Assembly: GCA_964642725.1 (NCBI GenBank)
Contig: CAZXQG010000015.1
Coordinates: 5,173-69,172 of the forward strand
Length of the DNA: 64,000 nucleotides
Source: JAGVPT01 sp964642725
GTDB taxonomy: Bacteria; Bacteroidota; Ignavibacteria; UBA10030; UBA8401
Reading direction: 5' to 3'
This document shows, piece by piece, positions 26,790-34,731 of this stretch. The notes below the pieces were generated by a model, which saw only the letters and a list, made by a program, of their open reading frames with translations, searched no databases and had not been told where the DNA came from. The first letter of the stretch is position 1. Each line of letters begins with the position of its first letter. A program made the translations under genes and the position numbers.

Positions 26790-27701
26790 TCAATTTCTTG
26801 TGTCGGCATGAGCCGAGACGATATCGCGCTGGACATCGGCAAATTCTTTAAACGTGCCGCAGTACTTGTCGAATGTAAGATCGGTTTCGGGCGGATAATG
26901 TTTTATCGTGTATGCGGCGCCTCCGACGACGAGCTTCGCTCCGCATGCTTTCGCGGTTTGGCATATCGTGTTATGATGTTTAAAGAATGCATCGGTGTCG
27001 GAAACATGAAACGCGAACAGATAAACAGATTGCGGCCGCAGGCTTTCAATAAGCTGGGCGATGGTATCTGTTGATGCGCCGACTCCAAGATTCAGAACTT
27101 CATAGCCTTCGCTCTCAAGAAGAATGGCAAGCGATTTTAATTCGATGTCGCGAGTCTCTCCCTCGACAGCTGCACAGATGGCTCGCTTTCCGCTTGGCGC
27201 CGGCTTCACGACAATATCAGATAAGAGGACGATCGCATTTGAGAGCGCGTTATAGGCTAACTGCATTTCGCCGGCGGAGAGTTTGCCGGAGACGCTGAGG
27301 TCAGAAATTCTTTTCAACGCGGGGCGAAGAACCTCATCAAAAAGTAGCGGAAGAGTTAAACCGTTTTTGTAGACTTCGGTAAACAATTTTACAAGCTCAT
27401 CTTTTCTACGGTTGATGGCAGCAGAGAAACAAACATTTGCTAAGACGTTGAATTCTTTTCTCGTTATGATGCGGCGGAGAATGGCGTCATCGGTCGCAAA
27501 CTGAGGATACAAGTTGACCGGAGAAATGCCGTAGTTGTAATCGGACATGAATTGATATAAATCTTCTGCGCGAAATTTTCGATGTCCGCCGGGAGTACGA
27601 AAACATTTCAACTTGCCTTCGTCTGTCCATCGCTTGACTGTCGATTTGTCGACCTGAAGCATCTTCGAAACATCCATTGTGTTGAAGAGTATTTCAGTCA
27701 T
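26790..27701 (-). CDS. MerR-type HTH regulator with degenerate cobalamin-binding domain
   Basis: The 303-residue protein begins with a MerR/excisionase-type winged helix (residues 4-54; LQVDKSTVKRWTDEGKLKC, RTPGGHRKF). A four-helix cap-like region follows (about 70-165), then a Rossmann-like B12-binding domain (about 172-295). This is the CarH/LitR/MlrA architecture. The cobalamin signature ExHxxG reads E182-T-R184-D-I-E187, so both the axial His and the Gly are lost, and I see no WxxxEH motif in the cap. It may therefore sense something other than B12 or act through protein contacts, as MlrA does. A good Shine-Dalgarno (GCAGGAGAAA) precedes the ATG. It lies just upstream of the DUF11 operon, same strand, a plausible target. 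Confidence 0.85.
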   Translation of the reverse strand: MTEILFNTMDVSKMLQVDKSTVKRWTDEGKLKCFRTPGGHRKFRAEDLYQFMSDYNYGISPVNLYPQFATDDAILRRIITRKEFNVLANVCFSAAINRRKDELVKLFTEVYKNGLTLPLLFDEVLRPALKRISDLSVSGKLSAGEMQLAYNALSNAIVLLSDIVVKPAPSGKRAICAAVEGETRDIELKSLAILLESEGYEVLNLGVGASTDTIAQLIESLRPQSVYLFAFHVSDTDAFFKHHNTICQTAKACGAKLVVGGAAYTIKHYPPETDLTFDKYCGTFKEFADVQRDIVSAHADTRN

Positions 27702-27843
27702 GACTTGTTTCTCCTGCCTTATGAGTCGAAAAAATCTTTTTGCGCGAAATTCTCAATTTGAGCTTAATGAGCGTTTTACCCTTTTTCCACTAATAAGATA
27801 GTTTTCGATGGCTCTAGATGCAAGACATTTCTTCCTGTTTTTA

Positions 27844-27865
27844 ACCGTATTTCTTGAAATACGGT
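27844..27865. promoter_or_regulatory. Palindromic operator candidate (CGTATT-N6-AATACG)
   Basis: A perfect inverted repeat with 9-bp arms (ACCGTATTT and AAATACGGT) around CTTG lies 143 bp upstream of the MerR-type gene. No U-tract follows on either strand, so a terminator is unlikely. A closely similar copy, 18 of 22 positions, is at 60332-60353. Confidence 0.5.
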
Positions 27866-27882
27866 ATAGACCGGACATAGTG

Positions 27883-27894
27883 GGAAGCGCTTCC
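27883..27894. promoter_or_regulatory. LacI/GalR-type operator-like palindrome
   Basis: GGAAGCGCTTCC is a perfect 12-bp palindrome with the central CG step typical of LacI-family operators and cre-like sites. No LacI-family gene is in the window, so the regulator would be encoded elsewhere. Confidence 0.35.
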
Positions 27895-28005
27895 GTTCTC
27901 CATCTCCTAATCAAGAACAACTATGTATATAGCATTTCAAGTACATTATCTATAATGATGGGTGACAACATCATCATAGTAAAGAGGCCTCCCGATCAAA
28001 ACGGA

Positions 28006-28034
28006 AAATGCCGACAAAAAGTCGGCATTTCTTT
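28006..28034 (-). terminator. Intrinsic terminator of the tRNA operon
   Basis: A 10-bp stem (AAATGCCGAC / GTCGGCATTT) with an AAAAA loop lies just downstream of tRNA-Leu on the minus strand and is followed by TTCCGTTTT. The other strand also has a T-rich flank, so it may work in both directions. Confidence 0.75.
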
Positions 28035-28055
28035 AGTCCCATATCTACTTTTAAG

Positions 28056-28141
28056 TACCGAGGGCCGGACTTGAACCGGCACGGAGCTTGCGCCCCTCAG
28101 GATTTTAAGTCCTGTGCGTCTACCAATTCCGCCACCCCGGC
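28056..28141 (-). tRNA. tRNA-Leu (TAA anticodon)
   Basis: The minus strand folds as an 86-nt class II tRNA. The acceptor stem is GCCGGGG/CCTCGGT with a terminal G-T pair, the anticodon stem CAGGA/TCCTG holds loop CTTAAAA (anticodon TAA), there is a long variable arm, and the T arm contains GGTTCAAGTCC. CCA is not encoded. It is the last gene of the Gly-Cys-Leu operon. Confidence 0.95.
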
Positions 28142-28193
28142 AGGTTTACTATCCCGCTGAATTCTACAACATCGCGTACTATGTACTAAGTTG

Positions 28194-28265
28194 AGGCGCC
28201 GGGCGGATTCGAACCGTCGCATAAAGGTTTTGCAGACCTCTCCCTTACCACTTGGGTACGGCGCC
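28194..28265 (-). tRNA. tRNA-Cys (GCA anticodon)
   Basis: A 72-nt tRNA on the minus strand with acceptor GGCGCCG/CGGCGCC, anticodon loop CTGCAAA (GCA), T loop TTCGAATC and discriminator U73, the known identity base of tRNA-Cys. CCA is not encoded. Confidence 0.95.
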
Positions 28266-28389
28266 AATCTCTGAAGAACTATTTAGTCAAAAAAAAACGC
28301 GCCCAAACAGAACAGCGCGGCCCACCTAACATATTCCATGAACACTCTCACCCATCAGAATGATAAACGATCCCTCTCGTGTCATTGAG

Positions 28390-28462
<73 letters not shown>

Positions 28463-28474
28463 TTTGGATTTTCA

Positions 28475-28503
28475 AATATACGCTTTCAATGGCTGCAAGT
28501 CAA
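28475..28503 (-). promoter_or_regulatory. Promoter of the tRNA-Gly-Cys-Leu operon
   Basis: On the minus strand TTGACT (28503-28498) is followed after exactly 17 bp by TATATT (28480-28475). Transcription would begin about 6 bases before the 5' end of tRNA-Gly. This near-consensus housekeeping promoter is a useful reference for promoter strength in this organism. Confidence 0.8.
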
Positions 28504-28603
28504 GAAAAAACATAGCCATACCGGGCGGACGTGTCAAGCAATTAGGAATTACACACTTGTCGTAAAATGCAATAGATATAGGTAATTGCAAAGGCTCTCC
28601 ACA

Positions 28604-29122
28604 CTACCTCGATCCGAGTTTTTGCCGTATTAGATCGGCGTATGAGCCTCGAATGATGTCTTTCTCATTTATTCCAAAGATATTGACCAGTTCATTGTAG
28701 AGTCGTATTGCATTTTTTTTATCCTTTTTACATAGTACTTCAAATTCAATGAAAGTTCCTAATCCTTTAACTCTGTCAAAGTGGATTCTGCCATCTTCTC
28801 TATAATAGTAGACCCGCCTGATCTTTTGTACGACGGCAGCAATCCCTAGCGCGCTTTTCAGGATTTTCTTCATTCCTTTCGTATCGGAGATCGTCAAGAT
28901 GTTAAAGTTGCTCCAACGGCGTCCGGTATTCTCTGCCCGATTGTAAAAAATCAATTCGCCTTTCCCTTTTTTCAACTCACGCAGTTTTAACCGCCCCTTA
29001 GTTACGCGGAAATAGGTATCCACTTGAACCAGCGTCTCCGTTGCACGCCCCATTTTCCTCAACGTTAGCATCACGCTCATTGGGGAATGAATCCTGGCCT
29101 TTAATTCGAGATTGACGGGCAT
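28604..29122 (-). CDS. CYTH domain / class IV adenylate cyclase (CyaB-like) protein
   Basis: The 172-residue protein starts with the CYTH signature strand (VNLELKARI), then carries the alternating charged strands that line the CYTH tunnel: VDTYFRVTKGRLKLRELKKG, ELIFYNRAEN, IRRVYYYREDGRIHFDRVKG and FIEFEVLC. CYTH proteins hydrolyse or cyclise triphosphate substrates, as in class IV adenylate cyclase and thiamine or inorganic triphosphatases. The substrate here cannot be told from the sequence. It lies 71 bases downstream of greA on the same strand and may be co-transcribed. Confidence 0.85.
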   Translation of the reverse strand: MPVNLELKARIHSPMSVMLTLRKMGRATETLVQVDTYFRVTKGRLKLRELKKGKGELIFYNRAENTGRRWSNFNILTISDTKGMKKILKSALGIAAVVQKIRRVYYYREDGRIHFDRVKGLGTFIEFEVLCKKDKKNAIRLYNELVNIFGINEKDIIRGSYADLIRQKLGSR

Positions 29123-29193
29123 TCTTTAACTATTCCGTAGTGGAGAAAAGATGAGCTGGAACAAGAGGATGAGGAAAAGATATAAAAAGAGGT

Positions 29194-29682
29194 CTATCGA
29201 GAAATATCAATTATCTGGTATGAAAATTCGCCAGCCGGAACGGATATTTTTACAACATCATTGACTTTTTTGCCAATCAGCCCTTTTCCTATCGGGGATG
29301 TAACGGAAATCTTGTTTTCGTCAAAATTTGCTTCTTCGGGAGAGACAAGTTTATACTTAAGGATCTTCTTCGTCTTTACGTCTTTCAAAGTCACGTTTGA
29401 GAGAATATATATTTTATCATTCGGAAGGTCTTTACTGTCGAGGATTCTTGCCCGTGAAAGTGTCAGCTCAAGCTTCGATATTTTCAATTCAAGATGCTGC
29501 TGCGCCTCTTTGGCTGCATCGTATTCCGCATTTTCGCTCAAGTCCCCGTGACCTCTCGCCTCCGCAATCTTTGCAGCAATTTCAACTCGCTCGTGCACCT
29601 TTAAATGACGCAATTCCTGCTCCAGCTCGACCAACCGCTCGCGCGTCAGATAGACAACACCATTGTTGTTCGCTTCGTTCAT
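29194..29682 (-). CDS. greA: Transcription elongation factor GreA
   Basis: This 162-residue protein has the GreA layout. The N-terminal coiled coil (about residues 10-80; LEQELRHLKVHERVEIAAKI and the tip segment ARGHGDLSENAEYDAAKE) reaches into the RNA polymerase channel to stimulate cleavage of backtracked RNA. The C-terminal FKBP-like domain includes ISVTSPIGKGLIGKKVNDVV. The tip acidic residues (D and E of GDLSENAEY) are present. I chose the ATG at 29682; a TTG seven codons upstream would add an atypical leader. Confidence 0.95.
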   Translation of the reverse strand: MNEANNNGVVYLTRERLVELEQELRHLKVHERVEIAAKIAEARGHGDLSENAEYDAAKEAQQHLELKISKLELTLSRARILDSKDLPNDKIYILSNVTLKDVKTKKILKYKLVSPEEANFDENKISVTSPIGKGLIGKKVNDVVKISVPAGEFSYQIIDISR

Positions 29683-29720
29683 ACACACATCCCAAAGAAT
29701 CAATTATGGTTAACTGCCTA

Positions 29721-29754
29721 AAAATAAAAGCCATCGTTCGAATGAACAATGGCT
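29721..29754 (-). terminator. Intrinsic terminator after ribBA
   Basis: On the minus strand an 11-bp stem with one mismatch (AGCCATTGTTC / GAACGATGGCT, loop ATTC) is followed by TTTTATTTTT. It lies about 80 bases beyond the ribBA stop and would end the tgt-yajC-ribBA transcript. Confidence 0.8.
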
Positions 29755-29832
29755 GTAGAATTTCTCTTCACAAATGTAGACGAAATTCCTGCTAGATGCA
29801 AGAAAAAAATATAAAACCGACGCGGGGCTTTC

Positions 29833-31053
29833 TTATTTCTTTCCCCCTTGCCCTATGAGAATAAGATGTCCCAGTTTATCGCGCTTTGTTTTTAAATATC
29901 GTTCGTTGTTCGTATTTGCTGCAATTTCAATAGGAACGCGCTCTACGATTGTCAAACCATATGCATCGAGTCCCACAACTTTTTTAGGATTGTTGGTCAG
30001 CAGGCGCATCTTGGAAACTCCGAGGTCGCGAAGAATTTGTGCTCCGATTCCGTAATCCCGTAAGTCGGCGCGAAATCCCAATGCTTCGTTCGCTTCTACT
30101 GTGTCCTTTCCCTCGTCCTGAAGTTTATAGGCTTTTAGCTTATTCATCAGGCCAATGCCGCGTCCCTCTTGACGCATATATAGAACAATGCCGTTCCCCT
30201 CCTTCTCAACCCTTTCCATCGCAGAAATCAATTGATCGTTGCAATCGCACCGCAGGGAGCCGAACACATCTCCCGTCAGGCATTCTGAGTGAACGCGGAC
30301 GAGCGTCGGTTTCGTACCCTCGATAGTTCCTTTCACGAGTGCAATGTGCTCTTTTTGATCGGTCTCAGATTTGTACATATGAACGAGAAACGTGCCGTGG
30401 CGCGTCGGCAACGTCGTGCTGACTACACGGGATACTAATTTTTCTCGATGCATGCGGTGTTCAATCACCGATTTTACGGTGATCATCGTTAGCGCATGAG
30501 ATTTCGCAATTTGCTCCAACTGAGGAACCCGGGCCATCGTGCCATCGTCGTTCATGATCTCCACTAATGCACCTACCGGCGACAGCCCCGCAAGGAGACA
30601 CAAGTCGGTTACCGCTTCCGTATGACCTGCTCTTCGCAAAACACCTCCCGGCGAAGATTTCAACGGAAAGATATGTCCCGGCCGAGCCAGGTCGCTCGGT
30701 TTCGTTGCAGGGTCGACCAGAGATTTTACGGTTGCAGCACGGTCTGCGGCTGACACTCCAGTTGTTGTGCCGTGAATGTAATCAATTGAAACCGTAAACG
30801 GAGTTTCGTGAAGCGACGTATTTGAATCAACCATCAAATCGAGGCCGAGTTCTTTAGCTCGATCGCTCGTAATGGGAGTGCACAGAATGCCGCGTCCGAC
30901 CTTCGTGAAAAAATTTATTATTTCCGGCGTGATAAATTGTGCTGCAACAACGAAATCGCCTTCATTCTCGCGGTCCTCATCGTCGACAACGATGATAACT
31001 TTGCCGGCTTTGAGGTCGGCAATGGCTTCTTCTACTGTATTGAATTTACTCAT
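29833..31053 (-). CDS. ribBA: Bifunctional DHBP synthase / GTP cyclohydrolase II
   Basis: The 406-residue enzyme joins two riboflavin-pathway activities. The N-terminal half (residues 1-200) is 3,4-dihydroxy-2-butanone 4-phosphate synthase, with the acidic loop DDEDRENEGD and TPFTVSIDYIHGTTTG and RRAGHTEA. The C-terminal half is GTP cyclohydrolase II, with the zinc cysteines in ECLTGDVFGSLRCDC and the MRQEGRGIGLMNKL loop. Both active sites look intact. It starts 14 bases after the yajC stop, and a terminator follows it, so it is the last gene of a tgt-yajC-ribBA operon. Confidence 0.97.
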   Translation of the reverse strand: MSKFNTVEEAIADLKAGKVIIVVDDEDRENEGDFVVAAQFITPEIINFFTKVGRGILCTPITSDRAKELGLDLMVDSNTSLHETPFTVSIDYIHGTTTGVSAADRAATVKSLVDPATKPSDLARPGHIFPLKSSPGGVLRRAGHTEAVTDLCLLAGLSPVGALVEIMNDDGTMARVPQLEQIAKSHALTMITVKSVIEHRMHREKLVSRVVSTTLPTRHGTFLVHMYKSETDQKEHIALVKGTIEGTKPTLVRVHSECLTGDVFGSLRCDCNDQLISAMERVEKEGNGIVLYMRQEGRGIGLMNKLKAYKLQDEGKDTVEANEALGFRADLRDYGIGAQILRDLGVSKMRLLTNNPKKVVGLDAYGLTIVERVPIEIAANTNNERYLKTKRDKLGHLILIGQGGKK

Positions 31054-31067
31054 ACACGTGCTTTTGA

Positions 31068-31403
31068 TTATGTTGCCGGCGTTTCAATTTCACCGACTTT
31101 GTTTACCATGGAAATTGAGCTTCGTTCAACTTTTACTTTTACGTTATCCGCAATTTGCAATAAAAGAGTCTTATCTTCAATCCCTACGATTGTCCCGTGA
31201 ATCCCTCCGGCCGTAACGACCTTATCCCCTTTCTTCATCGACTCCAGAAGTTTTTGACGTTCCTTTTGTTTCTTCTGCTGGGGACGCATGATCATGAAAT
31301 AAAAGATCCCGATAATTACTGCAAACATTAAAATGGTGGTCGTAAAATCTCCGCCTCCTTGACCGCCTTGCGATGGGGCCATTGCTAGTAATAGTGACTT
31401 CAT
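31068..31403 (-). CDS. yajC: Preprotein translocase accessory subunit YajC
   Basis: The 111-residue protein has a single membrane helix (about residues 22-41; TTILMFAVIIGIFYFMI) followed at once by RPQQKKQKERQKLLESMKKG. The conserved DKVVTAGGIHGTIVGI and a beta-rich cytoplasmic tail complete the family signature. YajC associates with SecDF in the Sec translocon. It sits between tgt and ribBA; the tgt-yajC link is seen in many bacteria. Confidence 0.95.
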   Translation of the reverse strand: MKSLLLAMAPSQGGQGGGDFTTTILMFAVIIGIFYFMIMRPQQKKQKERQKLLESMKKGDKVVTAGGIHGTIVGIEDKTLLLQIADNVKVKVERSSISMVNKVGEIETPAT

Positions 31404-31445
31404 ACGAGAATACTCCGATAGATAAAAATGATAGAAGATATTGGT

Positions 31446-32576
31446 TTATGTGCGAGCAAGATTTGTTTGCATCCGAAAAACAAAATCCTTTTTCCAAAAT
31501 GAAAAGTCATTGCTAAGAATATGGCTTCGAGCTTCCTTTACTAACCACAAATAGAATGAGAGATTGTGAAGCGATGCAAGCTGCAACGCGAAGATTTCTT
31601 TCGCGTGAAACAGGTGCCGGATATACGCGCGGGAAAAATTTCTGCAAGCATAGCAAGAACATTCTGCATCTACAGGATCCTTGTCGTTCTTGAATTGCGC
31701 ATTCGTCATGTTTAGTTTTCCCTGGCGCGTAAACAGAGTTGCATTTCTGCCGTTCCGGGTTGGAAGGACGCAATCGAACATGTCGACACCGCGCTCAATG
31801 CACTCCAGAAGATTCTCCGGAGTCCCCACACCCATAAGGTATCGCGGTTTATCTGCGGGGAGCAGCGAGGCACTCAATTCCGTCAATTCATACATTGTTT
31901 GAATCGGTTCGCCTACTGCCAATCCGCCGATCGCATAACCGTCAAAATCCAACGCTGTCAGTGCCTTGGCGCTTTCAATCCGGATATCCCTGTATGTGCT
32001 TCCTTGCACTATTCCAAACATCGCTTGCCGGTGGCCATACAGGGCCGGCAGATTCTTCAACGCTTCCTGACATCTAACTGCCCACCGAACCGTCAGTTGA
32101 TTCGACCGTTTGGCATATTCGTGATCGCAGGGGTACGGCGTACATTCGTCCAGCACCATAATTACATCCGAACCGATGGCTCTCTGGATTTCAACTACTT
32201 TTTCCGGAGTAAAGAAATGAGTCGAGCCGTCGAGATGAGACTTAAAAATCACGCCTTCTTCGGAAATCTTTCTCAGGTCTGAAAGACTGAACACCTGGTA
32301 ACCGCCGCTGTCGGAGAGGATAGGTTTCTTCCAATTCATAAAGCTGTGAAGACCGCCCATTCTTGTTAAAACGTCTATTCCCGGCCTAAGATACAAATGG
32401 TACGTATTGCCGAGAATAATCTGGGCACCCAACTCCTCCAGTTCACGCTGTTCAATCGCCTTTACGCTTCCCTGCGTACCGACGGGCATAAAAATTGGCG
32501 TCTCGATAACGCCATGGTCGGTTTCGATTTTGCCGGCTCGAGCCGACGATTCTCTATTCTCTAACGTAAATCTCAC
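31446..32576 (-). CDS. tgt: Queuine tRNA-ribosyltransferase (tRNA-guanine transglycosylase)
   Basis: The 376-residue enzyme swaps guanine 34 of GUN-anticodon tRNAs for a queuosine precursor. It shows TPIFMPVGTQGSVKAI at the N-terminus, the catalytic-site LSDSGGYQVFSLSDLR, GIVQGSTY, IGGLAVGEP, FDCVLPTRNGRNATLFTR with the nucleophile Asp, and the zinc site CSCYACRNFSRAYIRHLFHA. I chose the GTG at 32576, giving VRFTLEN like typical Tgt proteins. The longer frame begins with TTG at 32612 and adds 12 unlikely residues. It is the first gene of the tgt-yajC-ribBA operon. Confidence 0.96.
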   Translation of the reverse strand: MRFTLENRESSARAGKIETDHGVIETPIFMPVGTQGSVKAIEQRELEELGAQIILGNTYHLYLRPGIDVLTRMGGLHSFMNWKKPILSDSGGYQVFSLSDLRKISEEGVIFKSHLDGSTHFFTPEKVVEIQRAIGSDVIMVLDECTPYPCDHEYAKRSNQLTVRWAVRCQEALKNLPALYGHRQAMFGIVQGSTYRDIRIESAKALTALDFDGYAIGGLAVGEPIQTMYELTELSASLLPADKPRYLMGVGTPENLLECIERGVDMFDCVLPTRNGRNATLFTRQGKLNMTNAQFKNDKDPVDAECSCYACRNFSRAYIRHLFHAKEIFALQLASLHNLSFYLWLVKEARSHILSNDFSFWKKDFVFRMQTNLART

Positions 32577-32639
32577 GTAATAAAAGATACGGAATTTACA
32601 AAGGCAAGTCAACGCAGAGGAGGGTATGATTTTATAATG

Positions 32640-32708
32640 CCCTCACCTTCTATCCCTCTCTCTGCGGAAAGGGATGGCCTGACGAAGCCCGGACAGGGTG
32701 ATGGTGTC
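32640..32708. repeat. Imperfect palindromic intergenic element (REP-like)
   Basis: This stretch reads like the CCCTCACC...GGGTGAtgg class of intergenic palindromic elements. An outer pair (CCCTCACC with GGGTGATGG) encloses an inner pair (ATCCCT with AGGGAT). It lies between the LhgO-like gene and tgt. No full second copy is seen in the window, so repeat status is inferred from its composition. Confidence 0.3.
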
Positions 32709-32731
32709 GAAGCAAATCTCCGAATTCCGCC

Positions 32732-33853
32732 CTAAGCGAAGAGCAGCTTTTCTACATAACGAGCAATCGCGGGGGAGGCGGTTAATCCCGGGGATTCGAT
32801 TCCAATTAAATTCACGAACCCTTCAAGCCCTCGTTCTTTTTCATGGATTATCACAAAATCGTTTGCCAGACCCTTCTCCATTTGAAGCTTAGGCCGGATG
32901 CCGCACATGTCGGGAGCGATGTCTTCATTACGAACCGCTGGAAGTATCTTTTGAATGGATTGTAAAAAGATTGTTCGTTTCTCTTCCGAAACCGAATAGT
33001 CCAGCTTGTTCTGCGCGAGGTATTCCACATCGGGACCGAATTTCAATCTGCCGCCGAGGTCAAGCAGCGCATGAACACCGAGACTGTCTTGGGTTGGAAC
33101 AGGATACACAAGCCGTGAAATCAATGTTGCTTTCGATGAGGAAATTGTGAAGTACGAACCTTTGCAAAAGTGCAGCCGGTATCCCGCTTTGTCAATATCA
33201 ATTCCAGTCATTGCAGCGATACGGTCTGAAAACAACCCTGCGGCATTGACGACTTTCTCCGCTGTGATTCTGCTTATCGTTCCCGATTCATTGATTGTAA
33301 GGATATATCCAGCGGACGTCTTGTCGATTCCAATCACTTCGCAACGATGTTGAACGGCTGCTCCACAGCGATCGGCGCTGCGAAAGAAATAATCCATCAA
33401 ACCGTGGGCACTGATAATTCCAGTGCGGGGCGAAAGTAATGAGCCGAAGGTTCGTATGTTCGGCTCCAGGCGTTGAGTCTCACCGGCATCGAGCGGCAGC
33501 AACTCCACTCCGTTTTTCGCCGCGTTGTTTGCAATCCCCTCTAACTTTGGCAGCTCTTCGGGCGAACCGGCGCTTATTATTTTTGTAATTTGAGCATGAG
33601 GAATATTGTGCGTTTTACAAAGCGTGTAGAGCTCTTCCCGCCCGTCAACACAGAGCGTAGCCTTCAAGCTTCCGGGATGATAGTAGATCCCTGCATGAAT
33701 CACTTCACTGTTCCGGCTCGACGTTTCCATTCCATATTTATCATTTCTTTCTAACACGGCAATGTTGGGATGCCGCTCCGAAAACCGCGCTGCAATTGCC
33801 AAACCGACGACGCCGGCGCCAATAATTGCAATTTCAAAATCAGTAGAAGGCAA
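32732..33853 (-). CDS. lhgO: FAD-dependent L-2-hydroxyglutarate oxidase-like protein
   Basis: The 373-residue protein is of the DAO/LhgO group. The N-terminal FAD dinucleotide fold has IAIIGAGVVGLAIAARFSE and VLERNDKYGMETSSRNSEVIHAGIYY, the latter being the characteristic LhgO stretch. Further signatures are AEKVVNAAGLFSDRIAAM and IAPDMCGIRPKL, and a C-terminal NLIGIESPGLTASPAIARYV. LhgO proteins oxidise L-2-hydroxyglutarate to 2-oxoglutarate and feed electrons to the membrane quinone pool. The substrate here is by homology. The gene is 92 bases downstream of pdxH. Confidence 0.88.
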   Translation of the reverse strand: MPSTDFEIAIIGAGVVGLAIAARFSERHPNIAVLERNDKYGMETSSRNSEVIHAGIYYHPGSLKATLCVDGREELYTLCKTHNIPHAQITKIISAGSPEELPKLEGIANNAAKNGVELLPLDAGETQRLEPNIRTFGSLLSPRTGIISAHGLMDYFFRSADRCGAAVQHRCEVIGIDKTSAGYILTINESGTISRITAEKVVNAAGLFSDRIAAMTGIDIDKAGYRLHFCKGSYFTISSSKATLISRLVYPVPTQDSLGVHALLDLGGRLKFGPDVEYLAQNKLDYSVSEEKRTIFLQSIQKILPAVRNEDIAPDMCGIRPKLQMEKGLANDFVIIHEKERGLEGFVNLIGIESPGLTASPAIARYVEKLLFA

Positions 33854-33944
33854 TGGGATAACCGCAGAAAAAGTATTTGGAAATGTTTAAGATTTTGTGA
33901 ATAGAAAATTCACCAAGCAGCTATTCTTCTGAATTCCTGCCAAT

Positions 33945-34607
33945 TTATGGAGAAAGTCTTTCAATCTTCCAGGTTTTGTTTTTCCTGAGAGAATAGCGAA
34001 AGCGGTCGTGCAATCGATTTTGCCTTCCCTGCCAAAATTCAATTTCCGTAGGCGCAACTCGATAGCCTCCCCAGTTTGGCGGAAGCGGAATTATTTTGTT
34101 CCGGTATTCAATTGTCAATTCTTTGACTCTTTTTTCGAGAAGCGTTCTGCTCACAATGATCTCGCTCTGCTTCGATGCCAGCGCTGCAATTTGACTTCCG
34201 GCTGGACGCGACTGGAAATATTCTTCCGATTCTTCCCGCGGCACTTTTGTCACCGCCCCGATAATACGGACCTGACGTTCGGGTTCAATCCAATGGAAAA
34301 CCAGGGCAGCAATCGGATTGGAGGATAATTCCCTCCCCTTCCGGCTTTTGTAGTTGGAGAAGAAAACAAACCCCTTGTCATCGAATTTTTTCAATAGAAC
34401 AACTCGTGCAGACGGTTTCCCGGCTCTCGTTGCGGTCGCAAGAGTCATCGCGGTCGGTTCGGGAAGGTTTGCTTCGATCGCCTGGATAAACCATTTTGTA
34501 AATTGTTCAAATGGATTCCGTTCAAGTTCACTCTCTGTTAAACCGGCAAATGTGTATTCTTTTCGAAGGTGAGAAATCGAAATTGTTTTATTAATTCTAC
34601 TTTTCAT
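33945..34607 (-). CDS. pdxH: Pyridoxamine/pyridoxine 5'-phosphate oxidase
   Basis: The 220-residue flavoprotein forms pyridoxal phosphate. Its signature blocks are present in order: NPFEQFTKWFIQAIEANLPEP, then AMTLATATRAGKPSARVVLLKKFD, GFVFFSNYKSRKGRELSSNP, FHWIEPERQVRIIGAVTKV, SRPAGSQIAALASKQS, and the C-terminal PPNWGGYRVAPTEIEFWQG with NRLHDRFRY. FMN- and PLP-binding positions look intact and the length is normal. Confidence 0.96.
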   Translation of the reverse strand: MKSRINKTISISHLRKEYTFAGLTESELERNPFEQFTKWFIQAIEANLPEPTAMTLATATRAGKPSARVVLLKKFDDKGFVFFSNYKSRKGRELSSNPIAALVFHWIEPERQVRIIGAVTKVPREESEEYFQSRPAGSQIAALASKQSEIIVSRTLLEKRVKELTIEYRNKIIPLPPNWGGYRVAPTEIEFWQGRQNRLHDRFRYSLRKNKTWKIERLSP

Positions 34608-34731
34608 CGTTTCAACCTAAAGAACGAATGTTCGGATTATTGAAAGACTTCCTCGCGCCGTTTCCGATATTATATCTTGTATTGAACCGCAAGGAACGCT
34701 GAGGTCGCATTGTTTTGAGAAACGGCATTGC

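Larger units (their letters stand above)
27702..28005. other. Intergenic region upstream of the MerR-type regulator
   Basis: No gene is seen. The region carries two separate palindromes (27844-27865 and 27883-27894, listed separately) 143 to 193 bases upstream of the regulator start, so it is best read as a control region. A clear promoter was not found. Confidence 0.6.
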
